A stretch of 64,000 nt of DNA from JANRIG01 sp033765235 (GCA_033765235.1 JANRIG010000027.1:47682-111681), one strand, 5' to 3'; counted from the stretch's first letter, positions 36,763-45,931 are shown. The notes: generated by a model not told the origin, from the sequence alone. Program-made: numbers and translations.

Positions 36763-38307
36763 TTAAAAATCAAATTTTATTCCTTGTGCTAAGGGTAATT
36801 CTGTACTATAATTGATGGTATTGGTTTGTCTACGCATATAGGCTTTCCAAGCATCAGAGCCAGACTCTCTGCCACCACCCGTTTCTTTTTCGCCGCCGAA
36901 AGCTCCCCCTATTTCAGCTCCAGAAGTTCCGATATTGACATTCGCAATGCCACAATCAGAGCCACCATAAGCCAAGAATGTTTCAGCCTCCAACAAGTTG
37001 GTGGTAAAAATAGCAGAAGAAAGCCCTTGTTTTACATCATTTTGGATTTGAATGGCGTTCAACACAGAGCCGCTGTATTTAATAAGGTAAAGAATAGGGG
37101 CGAAAGTTTCTTCTTGCACGGTTTCATAATGGTTTTCCACCTCCACGATGGCAGGCTTTACAAAGTGTCCTTTTCCTTCAAGAACATCACCACCTACCAA
37201 AATTTTACCACCTTCGGTTTGAACTTTTTGCAAGGCATTTTTGAAAAGATTTACGGCAGTATCGTCTATGAGTGGTCCTACCAAAGTTTTACTATCTAAA
37301 GGGTTGCCTATAGGCAGATTAGGATAAGTTTTTACAAGTCTATTTTTTACTTCTTCATAGATACTTTCGTGTATAATAAGACGGCGAGTAGAAGTACAAC
37401 GCTGCCCTGCAGTGCCTACTGCCCCGAAAAGCGTAGCCCTGATAGCCATTTCCAAATCTGCATTGGGGGTAATGATAATGGCATTATTTCCGCCAAGTTC
37501 TAAAATACTCTTTCCTAAACGTTTGGAAACTGCTTCGCCTACTTTTTTACCCATTCTCGTAGAGCCAGTGGCAGAAACAAGAGGTACGCGGCGGTCATTA
37601 GACATTTTTTCGCCAATAATAGCATCACCAATAATTAAGCTAAAAACCCCTTCTGGGATATGATTATCTCTAAGCACATCAGCAATGATATGTTGGCAGG
37701 CAATAGCCGAAAGAGGTGTTTTCTCAGAAGGTTTCCACACACAAACATCACCACACACCGCTGCTACCATGGCATTCCAAGACCAAACAGCCACAGGGAA
37801 ATTAAAAGAAGAAATGATGCCAACGACACCAATAGGATGCCATTGTTCGTACATACGATGTTCTGGGCGTTCAGAGTGCATTGTAAGCCCGTATAACTGA
37901 CGAGATAGCCCCACTGCAAAATCACAAATATCAATCATTTCTTGTACTTCCCCTAAACCCTCTTGGTAAATTTTACCCATTTCATAAGTAACCAATTTTC
38001 CTAAATCTTCTTTGTGTGTTCTTAGTTTTTCTCCAATTTGTCTTACAATTTCTCCTCTTTTAGGGGCAGGAATTTTACGCCAAACAAGAAAGGCTTCTTG
38101 TGCTTTTTCTATAATTTTATCATAGTCTTGTTCAGTAGCCATCTCTACGGAGGCGATAAGCTCCTCATCTATGGGAGAGTATATATTTTTTTGTGTTCTG
38201 TTTGTGTTGAGTTCCGCCCAAGTCAGCCCTGTACTAAATGCTGGATTGTGGGTCTTTACGCCCAATCTATCTAATACGTCTTGAATTTCTTTGTTAGCTG
38301 TCATCAT
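36763..38307 (-). CDS. Aldehyde dehydrogenase of the antiquitin (ALDH7) family
   Basis: A 514-residue NAD-dependent aldehyde dehydrogenase. The catalytic Cys is in GTAGQRCTSTRR and the general-base Glu in LELGGNNAIII. The cofactor and active-site Asn lies in SSFNFPVAVWSWNAM. The N-terminal NPAFSTGLTW and the C-terminal stretch with GGAFGGEKETGGGRESGSDAWKAYMRRQTNT are characteristic of ALDH7, which oxidises aminoadipate semialdehyde in lysine breakdown and also betaine aldehyde and lipid aldehydes. The substrate is inferred from family only. ATG 38304 is an equally possible start. Confidence 0.9.
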   Translation of the reverse strand: MMTANKEIQDVLDRLGVKTHNPAFSTGLTWAELNTNRTQKNIYSPIDEELIASVEMATEQDYDKIIEKAQEAFLVWRKIPAPKRGEIVRQIGEKLRTHKEDLGKLVTYEMGKIYQEGLGEVQEMIDICDFAVGLSRQLYGLTMHSERPEHRMYEQWHPIGVVGIISSFNFPVAVWSWNAMVAAVCGDVCVWKPSEKTPLSAIACQHIIADVLRDNHIPEGVFSLIIGDAIIGEKMSNDRRVPLVSATGSTRMGKKVGEAVSKRLGKSILELGGNNAIIITPNADLEMAIRATLFGAVGTAGQRCTSTRRLIIHESIYEEVKNRLVKTYPNLPIGNPLDSKTLVGPLIDDTAVNLFKNALQKVQTEGGKILVGGDVLEGKGHFVKPAIVEVENHYETVQEETFAPILYLIKYSGSVLNAIQIQNDVKQGLSSAIFTTNLLEAETFLAYGGSDCGIANVNIGTSGAEIGGAFGGEKETGGGRESGSDAWKAYMRRQTNTINYSTELPLAQGIKFDF

Positions 38308-38394
38308 AAATGTATGTGTTTTTTTACAAAAATATAAAATTGTAGAGATAAAATTCTAAATGTATTTGATTATTTTTTGCTTCAAATACATTTT

Positions 38395-39051
38395 CTACCA
38401 TTCGGCAAGTACGGTTTTTCCGCCTATGGGTTTGTCTCCTATTTTTACAAGAACTTTGGCATCTAAAGGAATAAATATATCTACTCTTGAACCAAATTTT
38501 ATAAAGCCAAACTCTTCTCCTTGTGCTACATTTTGACCTTCTTTTACATACCATACAATTCTACGAGCCAAAGCCCCCGCTATTTGCCTGAATAAAATGG
38601 TTTTGCCGTTGGTGGCTTGTATGGCAATACTTGTTCTTTCATTTTCTGTGCTTGATTTTGGATGCCAAGCTACCAAATACTTGCCTGCGTGATATTTGCA
38701 ATAGGTAACTACACCACTGATAGGGTTTCTGTTGATATGTACATTAAAAGGCGACATAAAAATAGAAATTTGACGACAAGTAGTTTTAAGAAATTCATTT
38801 TCTTCAACTTCTTCTATGACCACTACTTTGCCATCAGCGGGGGCAATAATTTGATGTGGGTTTAGTGTGGTTTGACGTGTCGGATTTCTAAAAAATTGTA
38901 GTACAATCACTAAAATAACTAAACCAAGCCCCAAAATGATATTTTCTACAATTTTATTCTCGGGAAAAACCAAAATACCCAAAAAATACAAAACTGTGAA
39001 AAAAGCAAGAACCAAAAAAATAGTTTTGAAACCTTCTTTATGAATAGACAT
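38395..39051 (-). CDS. psd: Phosphatidylserine decarboxylase proenzyme, short form
   Basis: It forms phosphatidylethanolamine from phosphatidylserine at the inner membrane. The N-terminus has two hydrophobic segments at about residues 10-26 and 34-48. The catalytic region includes IIAPADGKVVVIEEV and IFMSPFNVHINRNPISG. The self-cleavage site that creates the pyruvoyl group is the Gly-Ser of KFGSRVDIF near the C-terminus. At 218 residues it belongs to the short (archaeal-like) class. The phosphatidylserine synthase gene usually paired with it is not seen next to it here. Confidence 0.92.
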   Translation of the reverse strand: MSIHKEGFKTIFLVLAFFTVLYFLGILVFPENKIVENIILGLGLVILVIVLQFFRNPTRQTTLNPHQIIAPADGKVVVIEEVEENEFLKTTCRQISIFMSPFNVHINRNPISGVVTYCKYHAGKYLVAWHPKSSTENERTSIAIQATNGKTILFRQIAGALARRIVWYVKEGQNVAQGEEFGFIKFGSRVDIFIPLDAKVLVKIGDKPIGGKTVLAEW

Positions 39052-39120
39052 TTGTGTATAAATTTTTCTGCAAAATAAAGGTTTTTGTTGTATAATTGCT
39101 AAAATTTAATCTTAGTTTTT

Positions 39121-39498
39121 ATGCAAAAGCAAATAATTTTTTCTGAAAACGCTCCCGCTCCTATTGGTCCGTACAGCCAAGCTATCAAGGTGGGAGCTAT
39201 GTTATTTGTATCGGGGCAAATTGCTTTGAAAGAAGGGCAAATGATACAAGAAAATATTGTAGCCGAAACAAAACAAGTAATGGAAAACCTACAAGCTATA
39301 CTTATTTCTGCTGGAATGAGTTTTGATGATGTAGTGAAGTGTACTATTTTTGTGAAAGATCTCCAAAATTTTCAGGCTATCAATGAGGTATACGGCACTT
39401 ATTTTACGGAAAATGCTCCTGCTCGCGAAACTGTGGAGGTAAGCCGTTTGCCCAAAGACGCTAATGTAGAAATTTCTTGTATTGCTGTTAAAAATTAA
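39121..39498 (+). CDS. ridA: RidA family 2-iminobutanoate/2-iminopropanoate deaminase
   Basis: A 125-residue trimeric protein that hydrolyses reactive enamine/imine intermediates formed by PLP-dependent dehydratases. APIGPYSQAIKVG at the N-terminus, the VKCTIFVKDL stretch, and APARETVEVSRLPKDANVEI with the substrate-binding Arg are the family signature. The length is standard. It is divergent from psd and is followed after 3 bp by a small exported protein gene. Confidence 0.94.
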   Translation: MQKQIIFSENAPAPIGPYSQAIKVGAMLFVSGQIALKEGQMIQENIVAETKQVMENLQAILISAGMSFDDVVKCTIFVKDLQNFQAINEVYGTYFTENAPARETVEVSRLPKDANVEISCIAVKN

Positions 39499-39501
39499 AA
39501 A

Positions 39502-39897
39502 ATGAAATCTTTTTTATTGGGAATATGCTTTTTGTTGGGTAGCCAATTATACGCTCAAGACCTTAGTCCTGCACAAGCCGCTAACGCCAAGAATGTACGA
39601 AAGTATGTAAGCGTGCAAGGTAAAGTAATAAGCGTAAAAAAATGGGATGAGGGGAAATCTTTAGGCTTTGGGGATAACTTTGTCTTTATCAATATGGAGG
39701 AAGATTATCCATATAATCCAATAGTGGTGAGAATACCTTTCAAATATATGGCTAACTTTCCTGATACAGAAAAATTAAAAGAAAAAAGAATTAGAGTAAA
39801 GGGGAAAATTGTAATGTCTAAGTATATCAACGAGACAAAAAGACGTCCTTCTATAGAACTAAGAAATTCTTCTCAACTTGAAATTTTAAATGATTAA
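39502..39897 (+). CDS. Small exported protein, possible OB fold
   Basis: A 131-residue protein of unknown function. The first 19 residues (MKSFLLGICFLLGSQLYAQ) form a clear signal peptide. The mature part has VRKYVSVQGKVISVKK, DNFVFINMEEDYPYNP and RIRVKGKIVMSKY, followed by SIELRNSSQLEIL. This order of strands resembles OB-fold (tRNA-anti-like) periplasmic proteins of Bacteroidota. The resemblance is weak and I do not assign a ligand. It is likely cotranscribed with ridA (3-bp gap) and is convergent with the methyltransferase gene with only 2 bp between stops. Confidence 0.6.
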   Translation: MKSFLLGICFLLGSQLYAQDLSPAQAANAKNVRKYVSVQGKVISVKKWDEGKSLGFGDNFVFINMEEDYPYNPIVVRIPFKYMANFPDTEKLKEKRIRVKGKIVMSKYINETKRRPSIELRNSSQLEILND

Positions 39898-39899
39898 AG

Positions 39900-41255
39900 C
39901 TATTTTCTTACTCTCCATTCGGTTGGGTAATAATTATTAATTCGGTTGGGTAAAATTTTTGCCCAGCCCAAGCCCAAACTTTGGTAAGTAACTAAATGCC
40001 AGCCTTTTTCAGAGATATTTTCTGCTGAAAAATTTTGTTTTCGTAGGTATTGCATTGCTTGCTCGTATGAAAGCTCCCAACGGGGGATACGCTCTGATAC
40101 CCAAGTACTATGAGCTAAGGCTTGACTTGGGATAAAATCATTCTGTTTGAAACTGCCAAGATATAAAGCTGTATGTTTGATGTAGGCTTGTAGAGCAATC
40201 GTATTTATCCAAGGAATAAAATTTTCTCTTAGAGCAAATATTCTTTCTTTGAAACTATAAAAATCGTAGGAGTTAGGCAAATCTAACCATTGCTCTAAGA
40301 TTTCTTTTTGTTTTTTGGATATTTTTGTGAATATATTTTTTTGCGTTTTTATTTCTTTAGGATTGCCCCATAATTTTTTCTGAAAACAAGCCATAAAAAA
40401 GCCTTCCCCTTCCAAGAGATGCGGAAAAAAACGATATGCATACAACTGATTTTCAGAAACTTCCCGAACTCCCCAAGAGCTGTCAGTAGTAATTTTTATG
40501 CTTGTTAAATCTTCTTGTGCTCTCAACCAAGACAGATTTTCCTCATTTTCTTGTGTATTGTAGGTGCAAGTACTGTAAATGAGATAACCATTGGGGCTAA
40601 GAGCAGGTAAAATATCCGATAAAATTCTTTTCTGACGAATTGAGCATAAATTTACACTTTCCTCTGACCACTCTTCAATGGATTTGGGGTCTTTGCGAAA
40701 CATTCCTTCACCAGAACAAGGGGCATCTACCAAAATTATATCAAAAAAACCGCTTAATCTGCCTAAAACTTGTGCGTCTGATTGTGTAACAAGGTAGTTT
40801 CCATTACCCCATCTATTTAGATTTTCTTCTAAAATATCTGCCCTGCTTTTAATAATTTCGTTGGCAACCAGCAAAGAACTTTCGGGGAGCAAAGATAGAA
40901 GATGGGTACTTTTTCCACCAGGAGCCGCACTAAGGTCTAAAACTTTTATATTTTTCTTTTCACCAAGGATTTTTTTGACCACTTGTTCCAAAAACATAGA
41001 AGAAGCCTCTTGCACATAATACGCTCCCGCCCAAAACAAAGGATCTTCTGTAAAAGAAGGTCTTTGCTCAAGATACACTCCTTGGCTCGCCCAAGCCACT
41101 GATTTTGTAGGTGAGGCATAACGTATTTTCTTGTGAGGGTTGAAACGAATAGAAGTAGGAGGATTTACTTGGAAACTTCCTAGAAATAAATCAAGTTCTT
41201 GCGGGGATAATATATTTTGTAGAGAGAATAGAAATTTATCGGGGAGTTTTTGCAT
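39900..41255 (-). CDS. rRNA (cytosine-C5-)-methyltransferase, RsmF/NOL1-NOP2-Sun type
   Basis: A 451-residue SAM-dependent enzyme. The SAM site is VLDLSAAPGGKSTHLL. The catalytic motifs are VDAPCSGEGMFRKDP (first Cys) and YSTCTYNTQENEENL (second Cys), both cysteines needed for C5 methylation. The C-terminal extension, with a motif like FFPHLLEGEGFFMACF followed by a PUA-like tail, matches RsmF rather than RsmB. The target is therefore probably 16S rRNA, though NSUN-type enzymes also act on tRNA. It lies just downstream of tRNA-Val on the same strand. Confidence 0.88.
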   Translation of the reverse strand: MQKLPDKFLFSLQNILSPQELDLFLGSFQVNPPTSIRFNPHKKIRYASPTKSVAWASQGVYLEQRPSFTEDPLFWAGAYYVQEASSMFLEQVVKKILGEKKNIKVLDLSAAPGGKSTHLLSLLPESSLLVANEIIKSRADILEENLNRWGNGNYLVTQSDAQVLGRLSGFFDIILVDAPCSGEGMFRKDPKSIEEWSEESVNLCSIRQKRILSDILPALSPNGYLIYSTCTYNTQENEENLSWLRAQEDLTSIKITTDSSWGVREVSENQLYAYRFFPHLLEGEGFFMACFQKKLWGNPKEIKTQKNIFTKISKKQKEILEQWLDLPNSYDFYSFKERIFALRENFIPWINTIALQAYIKHTALYLGSFKQNDFIPSQALAHSTWVSERIPRWELSYEQAMQYLRKQNFSAENISEKGWHLVTYQSLGLGWAKILPNRINNYYPTEWRVRK

Positions 41256-41278
41256 TGAAAAGCAAAAGTTGAAGAAAA

Positions 41279-41356
41279 TGGTGGAGTTTGAGGGATTCGA
41301 ACCCCCGACCCTCTGCTTGTAAGGCAGATGCTCTGAACCAGCTGAGCTAAAACTCC
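41279..41356 (-). tRNA. tRNA-Val (anticodon TAC), CCA encoded
   Basis: The reverse strand reads GGAGTTT for the acceptor arm, a D arm with AGCTCAGCTGGTT, the anticodon stem-loop CTGC-CTTACAA-GCAG with anticodon TAC, the T loop GGTTCGAATCC and the closing AAACTCC with discriminator A and encoded CCA. All stems pair. The 78-nt length includes CCA. Confidence 0.96.
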
Positions 41357-41368
41357 AAGTTTGGAGTG

Positions 41369-41400
41369 CAAATTTGAAATAATGTTTTCAGTTTTCCAAA
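41369..41400 (-). promoter_or_regulatory. Candidate promoter of tRNA-Val
   Basis: On the reverse strand TTTG is followed after 20 nt by CAAATTTG, one base away from TAnnTTTG. The -7 box ends 12 bp before the first base of the tRNA, a suitable distance for a short-leader stable RNA. Confidence 0.4.
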
Positions 41401-41418
41401 CATTTGGCTAAAAATATT

Positions 41419-42405
41419 TTATAGAACAACTGTATAAAATTCTGCCATTTCTGCAAGAATTGCATAAATTTCGCTTGTAGAGTCGGCTTCTACAAGTCGT
41501 AATCTGAATGGTTTGAAATGCTCAAAACCTTTGAAATAATTCGTATAGTGCCTTCTCATTTCCAAAATTCCGAGTTTCTCCCCTTTCCACTTGATAGAAA
41601 ATTCTAAATGATTTTTACAGACCTCTAAGCGTTCCTCTAATGTAGGAGCTGCAAGGATACTATTGGTTGCCAGATAGTGTTTTACCTCTCTAAAAATCCA
41701 AGGATAGCCGATAGAGGCTCTGCCAATCATAATACCATCAACACCATACTTATTTTTGTAGGCTAAGGCTTTTTGTGGGCTATCAATATCTCCATTTCCA
41801 AAAATTGGAATCTTGATACGACTATTTTCTTTTATTTTGGCGATAAGCGTCCAATCAGCTACTCCTTTATACATTTGTACGCGGGTTCTTCCATGTATGG
41901 TAAGAGCTTGTACGCCAATATCTTGTAATCTTTCAGCTACTTCTAAAATATTTTTAGTGCTATCATCCCAGCCTAAACGTGTTTTGACAGTAACAGGCAA
42001 ATGGGTTGCTTTTACCACAGCCTCTGTCATTTTTACCATTTTATCAATATCTTTGAGTAAGGCTGCTCCTGCTCCCTTATCAGCGACTTTTTTTACAGGA
42101 CAGCCATAGTTTATATCAATCAAATCTGGTTGGGCAGCGGTAGCAATTTCGGTGCAAACACGCATAGTTTCAATATCAGAGCCAAAAAGCTGAATACCAA
42201 TAGGTCTTTCATATTCAAAAATGTCTAATTTTTGTTTGCTTTTGGCAGCATCTCTGATGAGCCCTTCAGAAGAAATAAATTCTGTATACATCAAATCTGC
42301 TCCATTTGCCTTACACACAGCCCTGAAAGGAGGGTCAGAAACATCTTCCATTGGGGCTAATAATAAAGGGAAATCGTTGAGAGGTATATGAGCTATCTTT
42401 ACCAT
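41419..42405 (-). CDS. dusB: tRNA-dihydrouridine synthase (DusB-like)
   Basis: A 328-residue FMN-dependent enzyme that reduces uridines in the tRNA D loop. LLAPMEDVSDPPFR binds FMN, YGCPVKKVADKGAGAALL holds the catalytic Cys, TVKTRLGWDD follows, and IHGRTRVQMYKGVADW and GNGDIDSPQKA complete the barrel. MIGRASIGYPWIF near the C-terminal third is typical of DusB. The length is normal. It lies between tRNA-Val and the groEL terminator. Confidence 0.93.
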   Translation of the reverse strand: MVKIAHIPLNDFPLLLAPMEDVSDPPFRAVCKANGADLMYTEFISSEGLIRDAAKSKQKLDIFEYERPIGIQLFGSDIETMRVCTEIATAAQPDLIDINYGCPVKKVADKGAGAALLKDIDKMVKMTEAVVKATHLPVTVKTRLGWDDSTKNILEVAERLQDIGVQALTIHGRTRVQMYKGVADWTLIAKIKENSRIKIPIFGNGDIDSPQKALAYKNKYGVDGIMIGRASIGYPWIFREVKHYLATNSILAAPTLEERLEVCKNHLEFSIKWKGEKLGILEMRRHYTNYFKGFEHFKPFRLRLVEADSTSEIYAILAEMAEFYTVVL

Positions 42406-42455
42406 TTTACAAAAATTTTCGCTGCAAATATAGATAAAAAATAACAGATTTTCGC

Positions 42456-42493
42456 AAAAAAATAGGCTGCCTGAAAAAGCAGCCTATTTTTTT
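42456..42493 (-). terminator. Intrinsic terminator of the groS-groL operon
   Basis: A strong stem (AATAGGCTGC / GCAGCCTATT, extended by A/T pairs) with an 8-nt loop lies 16 bp after the groL stop. A and T runs flank both sides, so it could work in both directions. Confidence 0.88.
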
Positions 42494-42508
42494 ATGGGAA
42501 TAAAATGA

Positions 42509-44137
42509 CTACATCATTCCGTCCATACCGCCCATTCCACCAGGCATAGCAGGAACTTTATTTTCTTCGGGCTCATCAGCTACCACACACTCAGTTGTGA
42601 GCAATAAAGAAGAGATAGAAGCGGCATTTTCCAAAGCCAAACGAGTTACTTTAGTTGGGTCAATAATACCAGCTTCAAACATATTTTCAAATTTATTGTA
42701 ACGAGCATTGAAACCAAAATCTTTTTTGCCTTCTTTCACTTTATTTACAATTACTGAACCCTCACCGCCAGCATTAGCAACGATTGTTCTTAAAGGAGAT
42801 TCCAAGGCTTGACGGATAATATTGACGCCTGTAGCTTGGTCATCATTCTCCACTTTTACACTGTCCAAAGCATCTATGGCTCTGATAAGAGCTACTCCAC
42901 CACCTGGAACAATTCCTTCAGCGATTGCAGCACGTGTAGCGTGCAAAGCATCATCCATTCTATCTTTCTTCTCTTTCATTTCTACTTCAGTGGCAGCACC
43001 TACATACAAAATAGCTACCCCACCTGAAAGTTTGGCTAAACGCTCTTGCAGTTTTTCTTTGTCATAATCAGAAGTAGTAGTTTCTATTTGTGCTTTAATC
43101 TCATTTACACGAGCTTTTACAGCATCTTTAGAACCTTTACCATCTACGATAGTCGTGTTTTCTTTATCTATAATGATTTTTTTTGCTTCGCCTAAATAAG
43201 CACCCGCACCTTCCAATGTGAAGCCTTTTTCTTCAGAGATAACTTCGCCACCTGTGAGTGTCGCAATATCTTGTAGCATTGCTTTTCTTCTATCACCGAA
43301 GCCAGGAGCTTTTACCGCACAAACTTTCAAAGCACCACGCAAGCGGTTCACTACCAAAGTAGCTAAGGCTTCGCCATCTACATCTTCAGCAATAATCAAG
43401 AGGGGTCTGCCAGCTTGGGCTACTTGCTCTAATACAGGTAAAATTTCTTTCATGGAAGAAATTTTCTTTTCAGTAATAAGTAAATAGGGCTTATCTAATT
43501 CTGCTTCCATTTTTTCGGCATTCGTAACAAAATAAGGAGAAAGATAGCCTCTATCAAACTGCATACCCTCTACAGTTTTTATTTCATTGGCTGTTCCTTT
43601 GGCTTCTTCAATGGTGATAACACCATCTTTGCCCACTTTTTCCATAGCTTCAGCAATCATATTGCCAATCTCTTCATCACTATTGGCTGAAATCGTTGCT
43701 ACTTGAGCTATTTCTTTGTTTCCTTTGATGTCTTTAGATTGTTTTTTGAGGTTTTCTACCACAGCGGCTACAGCTTTATCAATACCGCGTTTCAAATCCA
43801 TAGGATTAGCCCCTGCAGCTACGTTTTTGAGTCCAGCATTGAAAATAGCCTGAGCAAGTACGGTTGCTGTAGTCGTTCCGTCCCCAGCCATATCAGCTGT
43901 TTTGGAAGCAACTTCTTTTACCAACTGAGCCCCCATATTTTCTACAGCATCTTTAAGTTCTATGTCTTTAGCTACAGAAACACCATCTTTGGTGATAGTT
44001 GGTGCACCAAATTTTTTATCCAAAATAACATTTCTTCCTTTGGGTCCAAGTGTTACTTTTACAGCATTTGCTAAGGCATCAACGCCTCTTTTTAATTTTT
44101 CTCTTGCTTCGGTTTCAAAAAATATTTTTTTAGCCAT
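42509..44137 (-). CDS. groL: Chaperonin GroEL
   Basis: A 542-residue 60-kDa chaperonin, the ATP-driven double-ring folding machine. DKKFGAPTITKDGVSVAK, the ATP-binding AGDGTTTATVLAQAI, the apical-domain stretch LLIIAEDVDGEALATLVVNRLRG, and the C-terminal repeat ending GGMGGMDGMM are all canonical. It follows groS by 42 bp in the usual order and ends in a strong terminator. It is full length and intact. Confidence 0.98.
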   Translation of the reverse strand: MAKKIFFETEAREKLKRGVDALANAVKVTLGPKGRNVILDKKFGAPTITKDGVSVAKDIELKDAVENMGAQLVKEVASKTADMAGDGTTTATVLAQAIFNAGLKNVAAGANPMDLKRGIDKAVAAVVENLKKQSKDIKGNKEIAQVATISANSDEEIGNMIAEAMEKVGKDGVITIEEAKGTANEIKTVEGMQFDRGYLSPYFVTNAEKMEAELDKPYLLITEKKISSMKEILPVLEQVAQAGRPLLIIAEDVDGEALATLVVNRLRGALKVCAVKAPGFGDRRKAMLQDIATLTGGEVISEEKGFTLEGAGAYLGEAKKIIIDKENTTIVDGKGSKDAVKARVNEIKAQIETTTSDYDKEKLQERLAKLSGGVAILYVGAATEVEMKEKKDRMDDALHATRAAIAEGIVPGGGVALIRAIDALDSVKVENDDQATGVNIIRQALESPLRTIVANAGGEGSVIVNKVKEGKKDFGFNARYNKFENMFEAGIIDPTKVTRLALENAASISSLLLTTECVVADEPEENKVPAMPGGMGGMDGMM

Positions 44138-44179
44138 AATTGGTTTAATGTTTAGATTGAAAAATAATAGGATAAAAAA

Positions 44180-44464
44180 TTAAATAATCGCAAAAATATC
44201 TGACTCTCTCATTATCAAATATTCTTTGCCTTCCACAGTGATTTCTGTTCCTGCATATTTGCCATATAAGACGGTATCTCCCTCTTTTACGGTCATAGGC
44301 TCATCTTTTTTGCCTTTCCCTACGGCAACTACAGTACCTTGCTGAGGTTTTTCTTTAGCGGTGTCAGGGATAATAATTCCTGAAGAGGTTTTTGTTTCAG
44401 CTTGAGCGGGTTCTACAAGCACTCTATCAGCAAGAGGAGTGATTTTTAATTTGCTTTTTGACAT
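44180..44464 (-). CDS. groS: Co-chaperonin GroES
   Basis: A 94-residue lid of the chaperonin. ITPLADRVLVEP opens the fold, followed by the mobile loop ETKTSSGIIIPDTAKEKPQQG that contacts GroEL, then VLYGKYAGTEITVEGKEYLIMRESDI at the end. It is the first gene of the groS-groL operon on the reverse strand. No CIRCE-like inverted repeat is visible in its upstream region, so heat control by HrcA is not supported here. Confidence 0.97.
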   Translation of the reverse strand: MSKSKLKITPLADRVLVEPAQAETKTSSGIIIPDTAKEKPQQGTVVAVGKGKKDEPMTVKEGDTVLYGKYAGTEITVEGKEYLIMRESDIFAII

Positions 44465-44550
44465 AAGTAATACAGAATTTATGTTTGTTTAGAAATCCTA
44501 ATACAATTACTCAAAACAACTGCACTTAATATGCCAATTTATTTTTTAGC

Positions 44551-44581
44551 AAAAAATGTCAGTATAGAACTGACATTTTTT
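44551..44581 (-). terminator. Intrinsic terminator of the universal stress protein gene
   Basis: A 12-bp perfect stem (AAAAAATGTCAG / CTGACATTTTTT) with a 7-nt loop lies 17 bp beyond the stop of the UspA gene and ends in a T run on the reverse strand. Confidence 0.85.
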
Positions 44582-44598
44582 CAGGGGGATTTTATTTG

Positions 44599-45447
44599 TT
44601 ATTGTATTTTGATGGCTAATAAGGGGACTTTACTCGTATAGACAACCTCCTCGGTTTGGCTACCATCAAATATTTTGTCCCAAAAACTACGTTTGTGTGT
44701 AAACATCACCATCATATCAGGTTTATATACACTAACAAACTCTTTCAAACCTTCGTGAAGATTGTTTTCCTTGTTTGTTTTGGTGAAGAGAAGCTCTATA
44801 TGACTATACGCCATTTGCTCTTTTAGATTTTTTATGAACAAATGGTTATCAAACGTGTCTAAATTTACCATTTCTGGATAATTGGGGTAGACGTGAACTA
44901 GCTGCAAGTGAGCATCAAATAAACGGGCTAACTCCATTACTTTACCCACTTTCTTTTCTGGATTTACCAAATCAGTTGCTAAGGCAATATAATGAATCTT
45001 ACCGCCTTGGTAACTTGCGGGTACAGCAATTACGGGTACTTCAGAATTTTGAATGACATTGGAAGCATTGCTGCCAAAAAATATCTTCTTAAAACCGCTT
45101 GCTCCTCTCGTACCCATTATTATCAAATCAGCTTTGTGCTGTTGGGCTACCTCGCTGATGGTCTCAGAAACGAGTGGGCTAATTTTTACTAAATGGTAAA
45201 GTTCTCTATTAGCATTGGCAAATATACCCAAACCTTGTGTGTAGTTGTGCAACTCACTTTGTTTTTCGGCAATATATTTTTCTATAAAATCGCTGTGTTG
45301 TTGCCCTGTGAGTTTCAGAGGAATATCTGGCTGCGAAATATACAAAAAAATAAGTCGGCAAGGAGTTTCTTGGTTGAGATGCAAAGCTAAGCCAACAGCG
45401 GTAGAGGCGTTTTCTGAGAAATCTGTGGGTATAATAATTGTCTTCAT
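44599..45447 (-). CDS. Tandem universal stress protein (two UspA domains)
   Basis: A 282-residue cytoplasmic protein with two UspA domains. The first (about 1-143) begins MKTIIIPTDFSENASTAV and ends with LIIMGTRGASGFKKIFFGSNASNVIQNSEVPVIAVP, carrying the ATP-binding G-x2-G-x9-GS pattern. The second (about 150-282) is more degenerate: its last segment has MMVMFTHKRSFWDKIFDGSQTEEVVY without the glycine pattern, so it probably does not bind ATP. This half-active arrangement is common in Bacteroidota. It is a single-gene unit with its own terminator. Confidence 0.9.
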   Translation of the reverse strand: MKTIIIPTDFSENASTAVGLALHLNQETPCRLIFLYISQPDIPLKLTGQQHSDFIEKYIAEKQSELHNYTQGLGIFANANRELYHLVKISPLVSETISEVAQQHKADLIIMGTRGASGFKKIFFGSNASNVIQNSEVPVIAVPASYQGGKIHYIALATDLVNPEKKVGKVMELARLFDAHLQLVHVYPNYPEMVNLDTFDNHLFIKNLKEQMAYSHIELLFTKTNKENNLHEGLKEFVSVYKPDMMVMFTHKRSFWDKIFDGSQTEEVVYTSKVPLLAIKIQ

Positions 45448-45529
45448 ACAAGAAGTTAGGGTTGATTGGCTAAAATTACATAAATATTCTTTCTTGTGCT
45501 AAAAACTTCGTGCAGTTTTTTTAATGATT

Positions 45530-45931
45530 TTACTTAGGTAACTTAAAAATAATAGAAAAAGTCATTTTTACTTTTACATTTTTGCTATCTTGTTCTCCTG
45601 CTTGCCAAGGTGGGCTATTAGCAAAAACTCTAAGAACTTCTTCATCTAAACCAAAACCCAAGCCCTTTAAAATCTTTGGATTGGTTAGTATACCTTTTTC
45701 ATCTACTACAAATTGCACAAAAACATACCCTTGTATTTTACGTTCTAAGGCTTTTTGGGTATAATATATATTTTCAGATAAGTATTTGTAAAAATTGGCA
45801 TAGCCCTCTGTGGGTTCAGGCATTTTATCTACTACAGTAAAAATAGTGTCTAAATGAACTTCTTGGGCTTTTGTGGAGTAGCTACAAAAGACGAAAAATA
45901 AAAAAAATAATATCCCTAATAAGTTTTTCAT
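45530..45931 (-). CDS. Exported TonB C-terminal-domain protein
   Basis: A 133-residue protein with signal peptide (MKNLLGILFFLFFVFCSYST, cleavage near KAQ) and a single TonB-C-like fold: IQGYVFVQFVVDEKGILTNPKILKGLGFGLDEEVLRVFANSPPWQAGEQDSKNVKVKMTF in order. True TonB keeps its N-terminal helix as an anchor and has a Pro-rich linker; both are absent here. It may therefore be a free periplasmic protein rather than an energy transducer. It overlaps the upstream glycosyltransferase gene by 4 bp. Confidence 0.8.
   Translation of the reverse strand: MKNLLGILFFLFFVFCSYSTKAQEVHLDTIFTVVDKMPEPTEGYANFYKYLSENIYYTQKALERKIQGYVFVQFVVDEKGILTNPKILKGLGFGLDEEVLRVFANSPPWQAGEQDSKNVKVKMTFSIIFKLPK

Noticed and set aside
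41140..41371. Two short frames over the tRNA gene, giving GFEPPTLCL-like and LAQLVQS-like peptides
   Set aside because: These are the well-known false proteins produced by translating a tRNA gene on either strand; tRNA-Val explains the sequence.
42809..44074. Open frames antisense to groL of up to 123 codons
   Set aside because: Mirror images of a strongly constrained gene, with no start context or recognised domain.
44465..44550. CIRCE (HrcA) operator upstream of groS
   Set aside because: No TTAGCACTC-type inverted repeat is present in the upstream region.
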